From NCBI GenBank assembly GCA_964609825.1, contig CAZSSH010000004.1, forward strand, positions 1 through 64,000: a stretch of 64,000 nucleotides of DNA, in the 5' to 3' direction. Position 1 is the first letter of the stretch. The number at the start of each line of letters is the position of its first letter. The notes beneath the pieces are model-generated. The model made no database searches. It had not been told where the DNA came from and was given only the letters and a program-made list of their open reading frames with translations. Below, one piece after another: positions 24,955 to 33,622 of the stretch. Both the position numbers and the translations under genes were made by a program. This DNA is from CAZSSH01 sp964609825. Its GTDB lineage: Bacteria; Verrucomicrobiota; Lentisphaeria; Victivallales; Victivallaceae.

Positions 24955-26676
24955 GCGAGGGATATTGAGTATATATTGGAGTTGTTGACCGAGTTCGGCA
25001 TGGTTTCGCCGGAGCAGATTGCCGAAGCGAGGGCGGAGGCCGGACATAGCGAGGGCATGATGGACGTTTTGGACGTCCTCAAAAAGAACAATATTGTGCA
25101 TGAGCATGATTTGCTGGCCATGTTGGCGCAGCAGTACGGGATGGAGATGATGGATCTCCGCAACTACGAGATCCCCGAGGAGCTGGTCAAGACGCTGCCT
25201 TCCGATTTGGTGTTGCAGTACAATGTGATCCCGGTAATGAAACACGACGACGTCCTCACCGTCGCCATGAGCGATCCCACCGATATGGAGACGCTGGACA
25301 CACTGCGTTATTTGCTCGGCTGCAACGTCGATGCCGTGGTTGCCACTCCCGATCAAATTAAAGCGGTGATTGACCGTGTCTACCGCGCGCAGGGCGAAAC
25401 GGTCGAAAATATGCTTGAGGATATGGACTCCTCCGGTGACTTGGAAATTTTTGAGGCCTCCAGCGACAGCGGCAGCATGATCGGCGGCCCCGAGGCGGGC
25501 GATGAAAATGCGCCCATTATCCGTTTGGTATCAATGCTGATTATCGAAGCGTATAAGCTTAAAGCATCCGACATCCACCTTGAGCCGATGGAGAAGCGTT
25601 ACCGTGTCCGGTACCGCATCGACGGCGCTTTGCGCGAGTTTGACGCGCCGCCAAAGTATTTGCAGTCCAACTTTACCAGCCGTTTGAAAATTATGGCACG
25701 CTTGGATATTTCCGAAAAGCGCATCCCGCAGGACGGCCGTATCCAGATTTCGGTCGGCGAAAAAGACATCGACTTGCGTGTATCTTCCATCCCGACTGTG
25801 CACGGCGAGAGTATCGTCATGCGTATCTTGGATAAATCGAGCATCCAGCTGGACATCCCCAAACTCGGGTTTTATGCCGACGATTTAGAGTTGGTGACCA
25901 AGGTAATCAGTTTACCCGACGGGCTGTTTCTCGTGACCGGGCCGACCGGTTCGGGCAAAACGACTTCGCTGTACGCCTTTTTAAACACCATCAACACCCC
26001 GGTGCGCAAGATCATCACCGTGGAGGACCCGGTTGAGTATCAGCTGTCCGGGATCAACCAGGTGCAGGTGGACCGGCACGTCGACCTCACTTTTGCCAAC
26101 GCCTTGAGATCCATGCTCCGTCAGGCGCCCAACATCATCATGGTAGGGGAAATCCGCGATATTGAAACCGGTGAAATCGCCATCAACGCGGCGCTTACCG
26201 GGCATTTGGTATTCAGCACCTTGCACACCAACGACGCCCCCGGCGCCATCACCCGTATGGTGGATATGGGGGTCAAGCCGTTTTTGGTGGCAACTTCCTT
26301 GCGTGCGGTCATGGCCCAGCGTCTCTTGCGCCGTGTCTGCTCCAATTGCAAAAAACCGTATACTCCGACCGCATCCGAAATTAAAATGCTCGGTTTTTCG
26401 CAGGAGTATCTGGCCAATCACCAGTTTTACAAAGGCGCCGGCTGTGACCGTTGCGGCCGCACCGGGTACAAAGGTCGTATCGGGATTTATGAAATTTTTA
26501 TGGTCAGCGAAGATATCGGCAAACTCATTTTTACCAACGAGCCCAGCGGGGTCATCCGTGAAGCCGCCCGTAAAAACGGCATGAGATCACTGCGCGACGA
26601 CGCTCTGCGCAAAGCCGAGGCGGGGACATCCACGCTCGAGGAAGTCATCTTTGTGACCTTGATGGACGAGTCTTAA
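24952..26676 (+). CDS. Type IV pilus/type II secretion assembly ATPase (PilB/GspE), first copy
   Basis: 574 aa from TTG 24952. The N-terminal GspE N1-type domain (about 1-140) contains ISP-like TVAMSDPTDMETLDTLRY. KASDIHLEPMEKRYRVRYRIDG precedes the ATPase. Walker A is GPTGSGKTT (K336). ITVEDPVEY, the Asp box, and GEIRDIETGEIAINAALTGH, with the Walker B region and His box, follow. The CxxC...CxxC zinc motif of GspE/PilB is at CSNCKKPYTP and GCDRCGRTGYKG. It powers pseudopilin/pilin polymerisation at the inner membrane. It lies 25 bp before a second, similar ATPase gene and upstream of pilC/gspF. Confidence 0.9.
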   Translation: MARDIEYILELLTEFGMVSPEQIAEARAEAGHSEGMMDVLDVLKKNNIVHEHDLLAMLAQQYGMEMMDLRNYEIPEELVKTLPSDLVLQYNVIPVMKHDDVLTVAMSDPTDMETLDTLRYLLGCNVDAVVATPDQIKAVIDRVYRAQGETVENMLEDMDSSGDLEIFEASSDSGSMIGGPEAGDENAPIIRLVSMLIIEAYKLKASDIHLEPMEKRYRVRYRIDGALREFDAPPKYLQSNFTSRLKIMARLDISEKRIPQDGRIQISVGEKDIDLRVSSIPTVHGESIVMRILDKSSIQLDIPKLGFYADDLELVTKVISLPDGLFLVTGPTGSGKTTSLYAFLNTINTPVRKIITVEDPVEYQLSGINQVQVDRHVDLTFANALRSMLRQAPNIIMVGEIRDIETGEIAINAALTGHLVFSTLHTNDAPGAITRMVDMGVKPFLVATSLRAVMAQRLLRRVCSNCKKPYTPTASEIKMLGFSQEYLANHQFYKGAGCDRCGRTGYKGRIGIYEIFMVSEDIGKLIFTNEPSGVIREAARKNGMRSLRDDALRKAEAGTSTLEEVIFVTLMDES

Positions 26677-26701
26677 TTTTAATGCAAGGGTAACATATAA
26701 A

Positions 26702-28396
26702 ATGCTTGATATTGAGAGTTCAGCACTGATTGATTTGTTGCAGAGCGAGTTTTCGCAAAGCCGCCCCGGTTTGCCGGAGCAGCTTAAGGAAATCGTCGAG
26801 GAGCATGAGCGGACCGGTAAGCCGGTGATCGAAATTATCACCAATTACGGGCTTTTTACCAAGTCGGAAATATTGACCGCCATGGCGGATAATCTCGGGT
26901 CCTATGTATGGAATCCGGTCGAGGCCGATCCGAGCAAAGAGGCAATCGATCAGATGGAGGCTTCGACTGCCCGCAGTTACGGGGTGATCCCGTTGGAGGA
27001 GCGCGACGGAATGATGCATTTGGCGATGCGCAATCCGCTGGATTATCAGGCGGTGGAGGCGTTGCGTTTTATTGTCGGTCATGATATTTTGCCGGTGGTG
27101 GTCGATCCCGACCTTTTTGACCACGCTTTGGAGAAATATTATCCGGAGAAAGTCGACAGCGTCGCCGATATTGTCGCCGAAATGGGCGGCATGGCCGAAG
27201 CCGAGGCCGAGGATGCCCGCAGCGATGAGGACAAGGCCAACGATGCGCCGATCGTGCGTTTCGTCGATGCCATTTTGGGGCAGGCCATCAAGCTTAAGGC
27301 ATCGGACATCCACTTTGAGCCGTTTGAGAAAAACTTCCGCATCCGTTACCGCGTCGACGGTGCGATGTACGAGATGCCGCCGCCGCCCAAGAGTCTGGCG
27401 ATGCCGGTCATCAGCCGCGTCAAAATTCTCTCGGGGCTTAACATCTCCGAGCGCCGCCGCCCGCAGGACGGCCGTATCCAGCTTAAAATCAGCGGTCGAC
27501 CGATTGATTTGCGCGTATCGTGTCTGCCGACCAGCTACGGCGAGTCGGTGGTGCTCCGTATTTTGGACCGGAGCGTGGTCAACCTCGATCTGGAAGCTTT
27601 GGGAATGGGCAGCGATGTCTTGGAGAAACTCCGCGAAATCATCCGCTTGCCCAACGGCATTTTGCTGGTGACCGGGCCGACCGGCTCCGGCAAAACGACG
27701 ACGCTCTATTCTTCGCTCAAAGAAGTCAATAACCCGGCCGATAAACTTTTGACCGCCGAGGACCCGGTGGAGTACGACCTTGAGGGAATCATGCAAGTAC
27801 CGATTAACGATGCCGTGGGGATGACCTTCCATAAAGCATTGCGTGCGTTTTTGCGTCAGGACCCGGACCGCATCATGGTAGGGGAAATCCGCGACTTTGA
27901 AACTGCCCAGATCGCCATCGAAGCTGCGCTCACGGGGCACTTTGTATTCAGCACCTTGCATACCAACGACGCCGCAGGTACGGTGACCCGTCTGGTGGAT
28001 ATGGGGGTGGAGCCGTTTTTGATCTGCTCCTCGCTCTCCGGGGTATTGAGCCAGCGCCTCGTGCGCCGGGTGTGCCGCAACTGCAAGGTGGTGTACGATC
28101 CCACCGATGAGGATCTGGCGCGAATGAAAGTTGACCGCGCCCAGGTCGGCAACCGCAAATTTGTATACGGCAAAGGGTGTCCGGCGTGCAACAACACCGG
28201 GTACAAAGGACGCAAAGCTCTTTGCGAATTGTTGGTGGTGACCAATCCCATCCGTGAGTTGATATATGCCAACGCGCCGATGACGCACATCCGCGAAAAA
28301 GCGCGTGAGCTCGGGATGCGTACGATCCGCGAGGATGGGATTTTGGCCATTATGAATCAGGAAAGTTCGGTGGACGAAGTATTACGGTACACCTAA
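26702..28396 (+). CDS. Type IV pilus/type II secretion assembly ATPase (PilB/GspE), second copy
   Basis: A 564-aa paralogue of the preceding gene. It has the same domain order: N1 domain, KASDIHFEPFEKNFRIRYRVDG, Walker A GPTGSGKTTTLY (K331), TAEDPVEYDLEG, GEIRDFETAQIAIEAALTGH, and zinc motif CRNCKVVYDP plus GCPACNNTGYKG. All catalytic elements look intact in both copies, so neither is an obvious regulator-only relic. AAGGG lies upstream of the ATG. The two ATPases may serve as hetero-partners or two pilus/secretion programmes sharing one PilC. Confidence 0.9.
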   Translation: MLDIESSALIDLLQSEFSQSRPGLPEQLKEIVEEHERTGKPVIEIITNYGLFTKSEILTAMADNLGSYVWNPVEADPSKEAIDQMEASTARSYGVIPLEERDGMMHLAMRNPLDYQAVEALRFIVGHDILPVVVDPDLFDHALEKYYPEKVDSVADIVAEMGGMAEAEAEDARSDEDKANDAPIVRFVDAILGQAIKLKASDIHFEPFEKNFRIRYRVDGAMYEMPPPPKSLAMPVISRVKILSGLNISERRRPQDGRIQLKISGRPIDLRVSCLPTSYGESVVLRILDRSVVNLDLEALGMGSDVLEKLREIIRLPNGILLVTGPTGSGKTTTLYSSLKEVNNPADKLLTAEDPVEYDLEGIMQVPINDAVGMTFHKALRAFLRQDPDRIMVGEIRDFETAQIAIEAALTGHFVFSTLHTNDAAGTVTRLVDMGVEPFLICSSLSGVLSQRLVRRVCRNCKVVYDPTDEDLARMKVDRAQVGNRKFVYGKGCPACNNTGYKGRKALCELLVVTNPIRELIYANAPMTHIREKARELGMRTIREDGILAIMNQESSVDEVLRYT

Positions 28397-28413
28397 GACA
28401 GGAGAATTGACAA

Positions 28414-29682
28414 ATGCCGCAATTCAATTATGTAGCCATAGACGGCTCCGGCAAGGAGCAAAAGGGCAAAATCAATGCCGAAAACGAAGACGCCGTAACC
28501 AAGATGCTGAAGGACAAGGGTTTGTTTCCGACGTCCATCAAGTCGATGGAAAAAGGTGTCAAACCGCCCACCCCCAAGGTCAAGGCCAAAGATAAAAAAG
28601 GTGGCGGGTTTAATCTTAATATTTCTCTCGGCGCCTCGGCCATCAAAACCAAGGATTTAACCGTCGTCACCCGGCAGCTGGCCATTTTGCTCGGCGCCGG
28701 TTTGCCGTTGATCCGCTCGTTGCGCACATTGGAAAAGCAGACCAAAAATCCGGCGGTAAAACAGGTGCTCGGCAAAACCGCCGACACCGTTGAAACCGGG
28801 GCCACCTTTGCCGAAGCCTTGTCGCAGCACCCCAAATCGTTTGATAAACTTTATCTCAACATGGTGCGTGCCGGGGAGGCGTCGGGGGCCATGGAGATCA
28901 TTCTTGACCGTCTCGCAAGCTTTATGGAAAAGGCCTCGCGCATTTCCGGCAAGGTCAAATCGGCGATGATTTACCCGACCGTAGTGTTGACGGTAGCCAT
29001 CGCCGCGATCGTCGGTTTGATGATTTTCATCGTACCCAACTTTCAAAAGATTTTTAAAGAATTGCTGGGGCCCAACGAGCCGTTGCCGGGGATTACCACC
29101 TTTGTAATGGGGATCAGTAACACGTTGCTGTCGCAATGGTATATGTATGTCGGCGGGGTGTTTGCCATCTTTGTCTTCTTTAAGGTGTTAAACAAAATCC
29201 CGATCGGCAAGTGGGCGCTCGACTGGGTTAAATATAATATGCCGCTCTTTGGCCCGATTATCGCCAAAACTGCGATTTCCCGTTTCGGACGAACGCTGGG
29301 TACTTTGATGGCCTCCGGGGTGCCGGTGTTGAACGCGCTGTCGATTGTGCGCGAAACTTCCGGCAACGAAGTAGTGTCATCGGCCATCCAAAAGGTGCAT
29401 GACGCTGTAAAAGAAGGGGAAGGGATCGCGGTACCGTTGGGCGCGACCAAGATTTTCCCCGAGATGGTAATCAGTATGGTGGAAGTCGGCGAGGAAACCG
29501 GTAAATTGCCCGAAATGTTGGACAAAATCGCCAATACCTACGACGAAGAAGTGGACAACGCCGTGGGCGCCTTGACCTCCATGATTGAGCCGTTGATGAT
29601 CGTCGGCTTGGCCGTGATCGTCGGTACCATCGTTATCGCCCTCTTTTTGCCGCTCACCAAGATTATCGAAAAGATGAGCTGA
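28414..29682 (+). CDS. Type IV pilus/type II secretion inner-membrane platform protein (PilC/GspF)
   Basis: A 422-aa protein. MPQFNYVAIDGSGKEQKGKI is the standard PilC/GspF N-terminus. Two GspF repeats follow, with LAILLGAGLPLIRSLRTLE and GTLMASGVPVLNALSIVRET, and three membrane segments (about 190-215, 240-260 and 385-410). AGGAGA precedes the ATG. It forms the platform on which the PilB/GspE ATPases act. Its stop overlaps the next start as TGATG. Confidence 0.93.
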   Translation: MPQFNYVAIDGSGKEQKGKINAENEDAVTKMLKDKGLFPTSIKSMEKGVKPPTPKVKAKDKKGGGFNLNISLGASAIKTKDLTVVTRQLAILLGAGLPLIRSLRTLEKQTKNPAVKQVLGKTADTVETGATFAEALSQHPKSFDKLYLNMVRAGEASGAMEIILDRLASFMEKASRISGKVKSAMIYPTVVLTVAIAAIVGLMIFIVPNFQKIFKELLGPNEPLPGITTFVMGISNTLLSQWYMYVGGVFAIFVFFKVLNKIPIGKWALDWVKYNMPLFGPIIAKTAISRFGRTLGTLMASGVPVLNALSIVRETSGNEVVSSAIQKVHDAVKEGEGIAVPLGATKIFPEMVISMVEVGEETGKLPEMLDKIANTYDEEVDNAVGALTSMIEPLMIVGLAVIVGTIVIALFLPLTKIIEKMS

Positions 29683-30743
29683 TGTCAAATCTGTACGCTG
29701 TCATTATGGCGGGTGGGCGCGGCGAGCGCTTTTGGCCGCAGAGCCGCAATGCGCGTCCCAAGCAGCTGTTGAAATTGCTCGCAGAGGCGAGCATGTTGCA
29801 GCAGACGGTTGACCGGCTCAAGGGGTTGGTGAGTCCCGAAAATATTTTGGTAATCACCAACAAAGATTATGTGGGCGCGGTCAAGGCTTCGGTGGATCTT
29901 CCCGATGTCAACATCATCGGCGAGCCGGTTGGTCGCGATACCGGCCCCTGCGTCGCTTTGGCGGCGGCGTTGGTGCGCGAGCGCGGCGGGGTGGATGCGG
30001 TGATGATGCTCCTCCCGGCCGACCATGTGATCAACCGGATCAATGATTTTCAGCAAACCTTGCGCGAAGTCGTTAATTTAACGAAGCGCTTTCCCCGCGC
30101 GTTGTTTACCATCGGCATTCGTCCGGCGTACCCGGCGACGGCCTATGGCTATATTTGCTGCGGCGAAAAAATTGCGGATGCGCAAGGCAGCTTTTTTCAC
30201 TCCCAAGGTTTCCGTGAGAAGCCGGATTTGGTGACAGCCGAGCAGTTTCTCGCCGCCGGCAATTATAAGTGGAACAGCGGGATCTTTGTTTGGAAATATC
30301 AGGCCATTTACGATAACTTCCCGCTTGCCTTAAGGAATTTGTGCGATCAAACCGTCGCGATGCTTCAAAATGGCCGCTTTGAGTATGATTTTCCGGAATT
30401 TTTTGCCAAGCAGCAAAAGATTTCGATTGATTACGCAGTGATGGAGAAAGCGCCGGCGGTGATTGTCGGCGAGGCCCGCTTTGATTGGGACGATTTGGGC
30501 AGCTGGTCCGCCTTGCGCAATCAGCTTGCGCCCGATGCCGACGGCAATATTGTCAAGGGTGAATTTCGCGGCTTGCGGACCAAAAATTTGATCGTCTGCG
30601 CCGAAAAGAATCATCTGGTCGCCGCCATGGATGTCAAAAATTTGATCATTGTCAACACCCCCGACGTGACGCTCGTTTGCAGTGATGCGAGTGACCAAAA
30701 GATCAAAGAGTTGCTGCAAAGCATCCCCGACGCCTACAAATAA
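29682..30743 (+). CDS. Mannose-1-phosphate guanylyltransferase
   Basis: A 353-aa nucleotidyltransferase of the ManC type without the isomerase domain. YAVIMAGGRGERFWPQSR is the nucleotide-binding signature, then RPKQLLKL, LLPADHVI, FREKPDLVTA and KWNSGIFVW. DWDDLGSWSAL is the metal-binding segment. It makes GDP-mannose from GTP and mannose-1-phosphate for glycan synthesis. The start overlaps the pilC stop by one base (TGATG), so translation is coupled to the pilus operon although the function is unrelated, unless pilin or other surface structures are mannosylated. Confidence 0.9.
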   Translation: MSNLYAVIMAGGRGERFWPQSRNARPKQLLKLLAEASMLQQTVDRLKGLVSPENILVITNKDYVGAVKASVDLPDVNIIGEPVGRDTGPCVALAAALVRERGGVDAVMMLLPADHVINRINDFQQTLREVVNLTKRFPRALFTIGIRPAYPATAYGYICCGEKIADAQGSFFHSQGFREKPDLVTAEQFLAAGNYKWNSGIFVWKYQAIYDNFPLALRNLCDQTVAMLQNGRFEYDFPEFFAKQQKISIDYAVMEKAPAVIVGEARFDWDDLGSWSALRNQLAPDADGNIVKGEFRGLRTKNLIVCAEKNHLVAAMDVKNLIIVNTPDVTLVCSDASDQKIKELLQSIPDAYK

Positions 30744-30767
30744 GCGATGATACCCGCGGGAGAAACT

Positions 30768-31466
30768 ATGTATACTCTGCTTGATATCGGCAATACCCGG
30801 ACGCGTCTGGCTGTTTTTGACGGCAGCCGGATCGAGATCGTGAGAGTGTTCAACACCTCCGAATTAGCCCCCGCCATGCTGACCGGCTGCCAAGATATCT
30901 TTGCCGCCTGCGTCGTTCCTGACGCCAAGGCCCGGCTTACGGGTCTGCCGATTACTTACCTCTCTGCGCGAAATGCGGGCACCTTGATTGATTTTACGCA
31001 AGTAGACTCCTCTACGCTGGGTGCCGACCGCATCGCCAATTGTCTGGCCGCATTGGATTACCCCTTGCCGGCCATTGTGATTGACTGCGGGACGGCGATT
31101 ACACTGGAGGTAATCGATATTGACCGGGTATTTCGCGGCGGCGCGATTTTGCCCGGGCGGCAATTAATGCGTCAAGCGTTGCACGACCATACCGGGGCCT
31201 TGCCGCTGGTGCCGCTCTCTGCCATGCCGCCGACGGTCGGGGTGGATACCTCGAGCTCGATTGCTTTTGGCATTGACGGCGGGATTGCCGGGATGGTGCG
31301 TGAGCTGGTCAGTCAAATCCAAGTCCGGATGGGGGAAGGTTTTATCTTGCTCGGCGCGGGCGGCGACATCGACTTTTTGCGGCAAAACTTGCCCGAAATC
31401 CAAAAGACTCGGAGTGATTTTACGTTGCACGGACTCTTGAGGTTTGCGCAAAATTTCCAACCGTAA
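30768..31466 (+). CDS. coaX: Type III pantothenate kinase
   Basis: A 232-aa enzyme, the first step of CoA synthesis. I start at MYTLLDIGNTRTRLAVF (ATG 30768) with CGGGAGA upstream, not at 30747. DIGNTRTRL is the phosphate-binding loop, GADRIANCLAALD the pantothenate-binding GxDR motif, DCGTAITLEVI the second phosphate loop and GGAILPG the later conserved turn. Co-directional with manC, 24 bp apart; convergent with the tonB-like gene, 3 bp away. Confidence 0.92.
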   Translation: MYTLLDIGNTRTRLAVFDGSRIEIVRVFNTSELAPAMLTGCQDIFAACVVPDAKARLTGLPITYLSARNAGTLIDFTQVDSSTLGADRIANCLAALDYPLPAIVIDCGTAITLEVIDIDRVFRGGAILPGRQLMRQALHDHTGALPLVPLSAMPPTVGVDTSSSIAFGIDGGIAGMVRELVSQIQVRMGEGFILLGAGGDIDFLRQNLPEIQKTRSDFTLHGLLRFAQNFQP

Positions 31467-31469
31467 GTT

Positions 31470-32315
31470 TTACTTTTCCGGCTTGAGAATCATATCCAGC
31501 GACATCGGCCGTCCCGGTGCGGGCAAACTGGTCAACTGTGCCAGCCTCGCCCGGCAAAGGTCGTCAAAGGCCTTGCTGCCCGAGCTGCCGACCAATTCAG
31601 CTTTTAATACTTTACCGTCGGCCGTGACATCCAATTTGAGGTGAATATCTTTTTGCCCGGCCTCCAGGTTGGCGAGGTTGCTGCCCAGATATTTGGTCAA
31701 AAGGTCGCCGATTTTATTGGCATAACCGCTCCCGTCATCGCCGCCGCCGGCCGGGGTGGCATGGTTGGGGGTACCCACCGCCTGCCCGACGTTTTTGGTG
31801 CCGATTGGGACCATGGTATTGGGATTAAAGTTGTCGTTAAAGACCTGATCTTTGGAATTTTGAGTTTTTGCCGCCGTGGTCGGCTTGGGCGGTGCCGACG
31901 GCTTGACCGGCGCGGGTTTTGGCGGACTCGGCTTGGGCGGACTTGGTTTGGGCGGCGTAGGCACAGCCACCGGCGACGGACGCGGCGACGGTTTGGGGAT
32001 GTCCGGTGTGGGCGGTGTCGGTTTGGGGACGTCCGGCGTAGGCGGTGTCGGTGTGGGCGGTGTCGGTTGCGCCGGCGCGGAGGGCGGCGGCGCCCGCTCT
32101 GGCTTCCCCGCCTCCCGATCAGTGGAGGGCAGTCCCTCCAAACTTACTTTATAAGCGACCTCTTCGGCCGGGATCAAATTGCTGAAAAAAAAGTAAAGCA
32201 GCATCGGCCCCAAAAGCAATACCGCATGAACGACGCTCACAGAGATGACTATCTTTTGGCGCCGTTTTTTGATCGCTTGTTGATTTAACAACGGATAGGG
32301 CGGAGATTCTTTCAT
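31470..32315 (-). CDS. TonB/TolA-like proline-rich energy transducer
   Basis: A 281-aa protein with a single N-terminal membrane helix (about 22-43: IVISVSVVHAVLLLGPMLLY). A long Pro-rich linker follows, built of PTPPTPD/KPSPPKPSP-type repeats (about 70-150). The globular C-terminal domain has IHLKLDVTADGKVLKAELVG and a conserved DDLCRARLAQL. The layout is that of TonB/TolA proteins that span the periplasm. The C-terminal motif is nearer the TonB/TolA C-terminal family in general than to E. coli TonB. It overlaps exbD by 4 bp. Whether it serves outer-membrane uptake (Ton) or envelope constriction (Tol) is undecided; no TolB or Pal follows. Confidence 0.75.
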   Translation of the reverse strand: MKESPPYPLLNQQAIKKRRQKIVISVSVVHAVLLLGPMLLYFFFSNLIPAEEVAYKVSLEGLPSTDREAGKPERAPPPSAPAQPTPPTPTPPTPDVPKPTPPTPDIPKPSPRPSPVAVPTPPKPSPPKPSPPKPAPVKPSAPPKPTTAAKTQNSKDQVFNDNFNPNTMVPIGTKNVGQAVGTPNHATPAGGGDDGSGYANKIGDLLTKYLGSNLANLEAGQKDIHLKLDVTADGKVLKAELVGSSGSKAFDDLCRARLAQLTSLPAPGRPMSLDMILKPEK

Positions 32316-32722
32316 TTACGCTCGGCTTGGGTTACCAGAGAGACATCGTCAAATCCGGCTTGACGGATTGATTTCATAAGATCAATGACTTCATTGTACT
32401 GCCGTTCGCCGTCGGAGCGCAACAATACGTTGGTCTTGGGGTTGTTGGCTTTGACTTCGACCAAAATACGGGTCAGCTCATCTTTGGTGACGGCCCGTTT
32501 GTCAATTAAAATGGTGCCGTCTTTGGTCAAGGTGACGCTTTTAAAGTCTTTTTCCGGCAATTTGGACGAATTCATCTCTGGGGCCTGAATGGCGGTCCCG
32601 TACTCCATAAGGGGCATGGTGAGCATAAACACGATCAACAGCAAAAACATCAGGTCCAACAGTGGATTGACGTTGATTTGATCAATGGGGGCAATTTGCG
32701 AACGGCGGCGGTTTCTGCGCAT
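32312..32722 (-). CDS. ExbD/TolR-family protein
   Basis: A 136-aa protein with one membrane helix near the N-terminus. INVNPLLDLMFLLLIVFMLT carries the essential membrane Asp (in PLLDLMF), as in ExbD/TolR. The C-terminal periplasmic domain has VLLRSDGERQYNEVIDLMK, the usual ExbD sequence. It lies 2 bp after exbB and overlaps the tonB-like gene. It forms the proton-driven motor with the ExbB homologue. Confidence 0.9.
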   Translation of the reverse strand: MRRNRRRSQIAPIDQINVNPLLDLMFLLLIVFMLTMPLMEYGTAIQAPEMNSSKLPEKDFKSVTLTKDGTILIDKRAVTKDELTRILVEVKANNPKTNVLLRSDGERQYNEVIDLMKSIRQAGFDDVSLVTQAERK

Positions 32723-32724
32723 TT

Positions 32725-33510
32725 TTACAGCAGCTCCTGTTGATTTTCGGGCCGTTGCGGCTGGTTGCTGCGCTCAAAGCCGAGTTGCTCCAGCTTGAGC
32801 TTGGCCATGAATTCCTCGGTAAAGTTATCCATATAAACCGTGGTGGCGCGGATGCTGTTGTTTAAGAGGTTGTACCCGACCATCGACGGGATGGCGACGA
32901 CCAGCCCGGCCACAGTGGTTAAGAGCGCCCCGGCGATCCCGGGTGCCATCGCGTTAAAGTCCGGCTTCCCGGCAATCGCGATCCCGGCAAAGGCGAGCAT
33001 GACCCCCCATACCGTACCGAAGAGTCCCAAAAACGGGCTTACGCTGACCAGCGTTCCCAAAATCGGAATGCGCTCCTCAAGCTCCATGATTTGGCTGGAT
33101 ACTTCGCGCTCCAGCACGGCCTCGATGGCGTTGTATTGTGCCTCGGAGAGTTTGGTCGGGCGGGCGACGACCACGGCGTTGTAAGACTTGGGCGCATCCT
33201 GCTCGTAAAACTCGACCAGTTTTTTCAGCCCTTCGCTGCAAACCTTGGCGGCCGGGCTCGGGTCGTTGGCGGCCTCCTGGACCATCGAGGCCGAGCCTAG
33301 CACCCGTTGCGAACCCCGGAACCGGTTAAAAAAGCGCAACGACCCGGCATTGGCGCGGTGCACCGAGATGGCCTTGTCGAGCATGATGCTCCAGGTGATG
33401 ATTGAACCTAAAACCAGGATGATAACAATGGCTTTCCCCAGCGCGTCGCTGTTTTCAAACGTGTAATAAATGCTGGGCGACTCGGCTAACATGAAAAAAT
33501 TTGCTGTCAT
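32725..33510 (-). CDS. ExbB/TolQ/MotA-family proton channel
   Basis: A 261-aa protein with three membrane helices (about 25-45, 150-172 and 190-215). LGTLVSVSPFLGLFGTVWGVMLAF and APGIAGALLTTVAGLVVAIPS are the conserved helix 2-3 motifs of ExbB/TolQ. It is the first gene of the exbB-exbD-tonB-like operon. CGGAG precedes the ATG at 33510. Confidence 0.92.
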   Translation of the reverse strand: MTANFFMLAESPSIYYTFENSDALGKAIVIILVLGSIITWSIMLDKAISVHRANAGSLRFFNRFRGSQRVLGSASMVQEAANDPSPAAKVCSEGLKKLVEFYEQDAPKSYNAVVVARPTKLSEAQYNAIEAVLEREVSSQIMELEERIPILGTLVSVSPFLGLFGTVWGVMLAFAGIAIAGKPDFNAMAPGIAGALLTTVAGLVVAIPSMVGYNLLNNSIRATTVYMDNFTEEFMAKLKLEQLGFERSNQPQRPENQQELL

Positions 33511-33622
33511 ATCAAAAAAACTCCGAAAATTTTTGGATTATCACTTTATAAAATATAATACCGGGATTATATTCTACAAGTGCAAATCAACTGATTTTTT
33601 TTAAAAAAATGGAGAATAGTTT

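Noticed and set aside
26720..28288. Long minus-strand ORF (522 aa) opposite the second PilB/GspE gene
   Set aside because: It is a shadow of a clear PilB/GspE gene in G+C-rich DNA; its translation is low-complexity and lacks any family motif.
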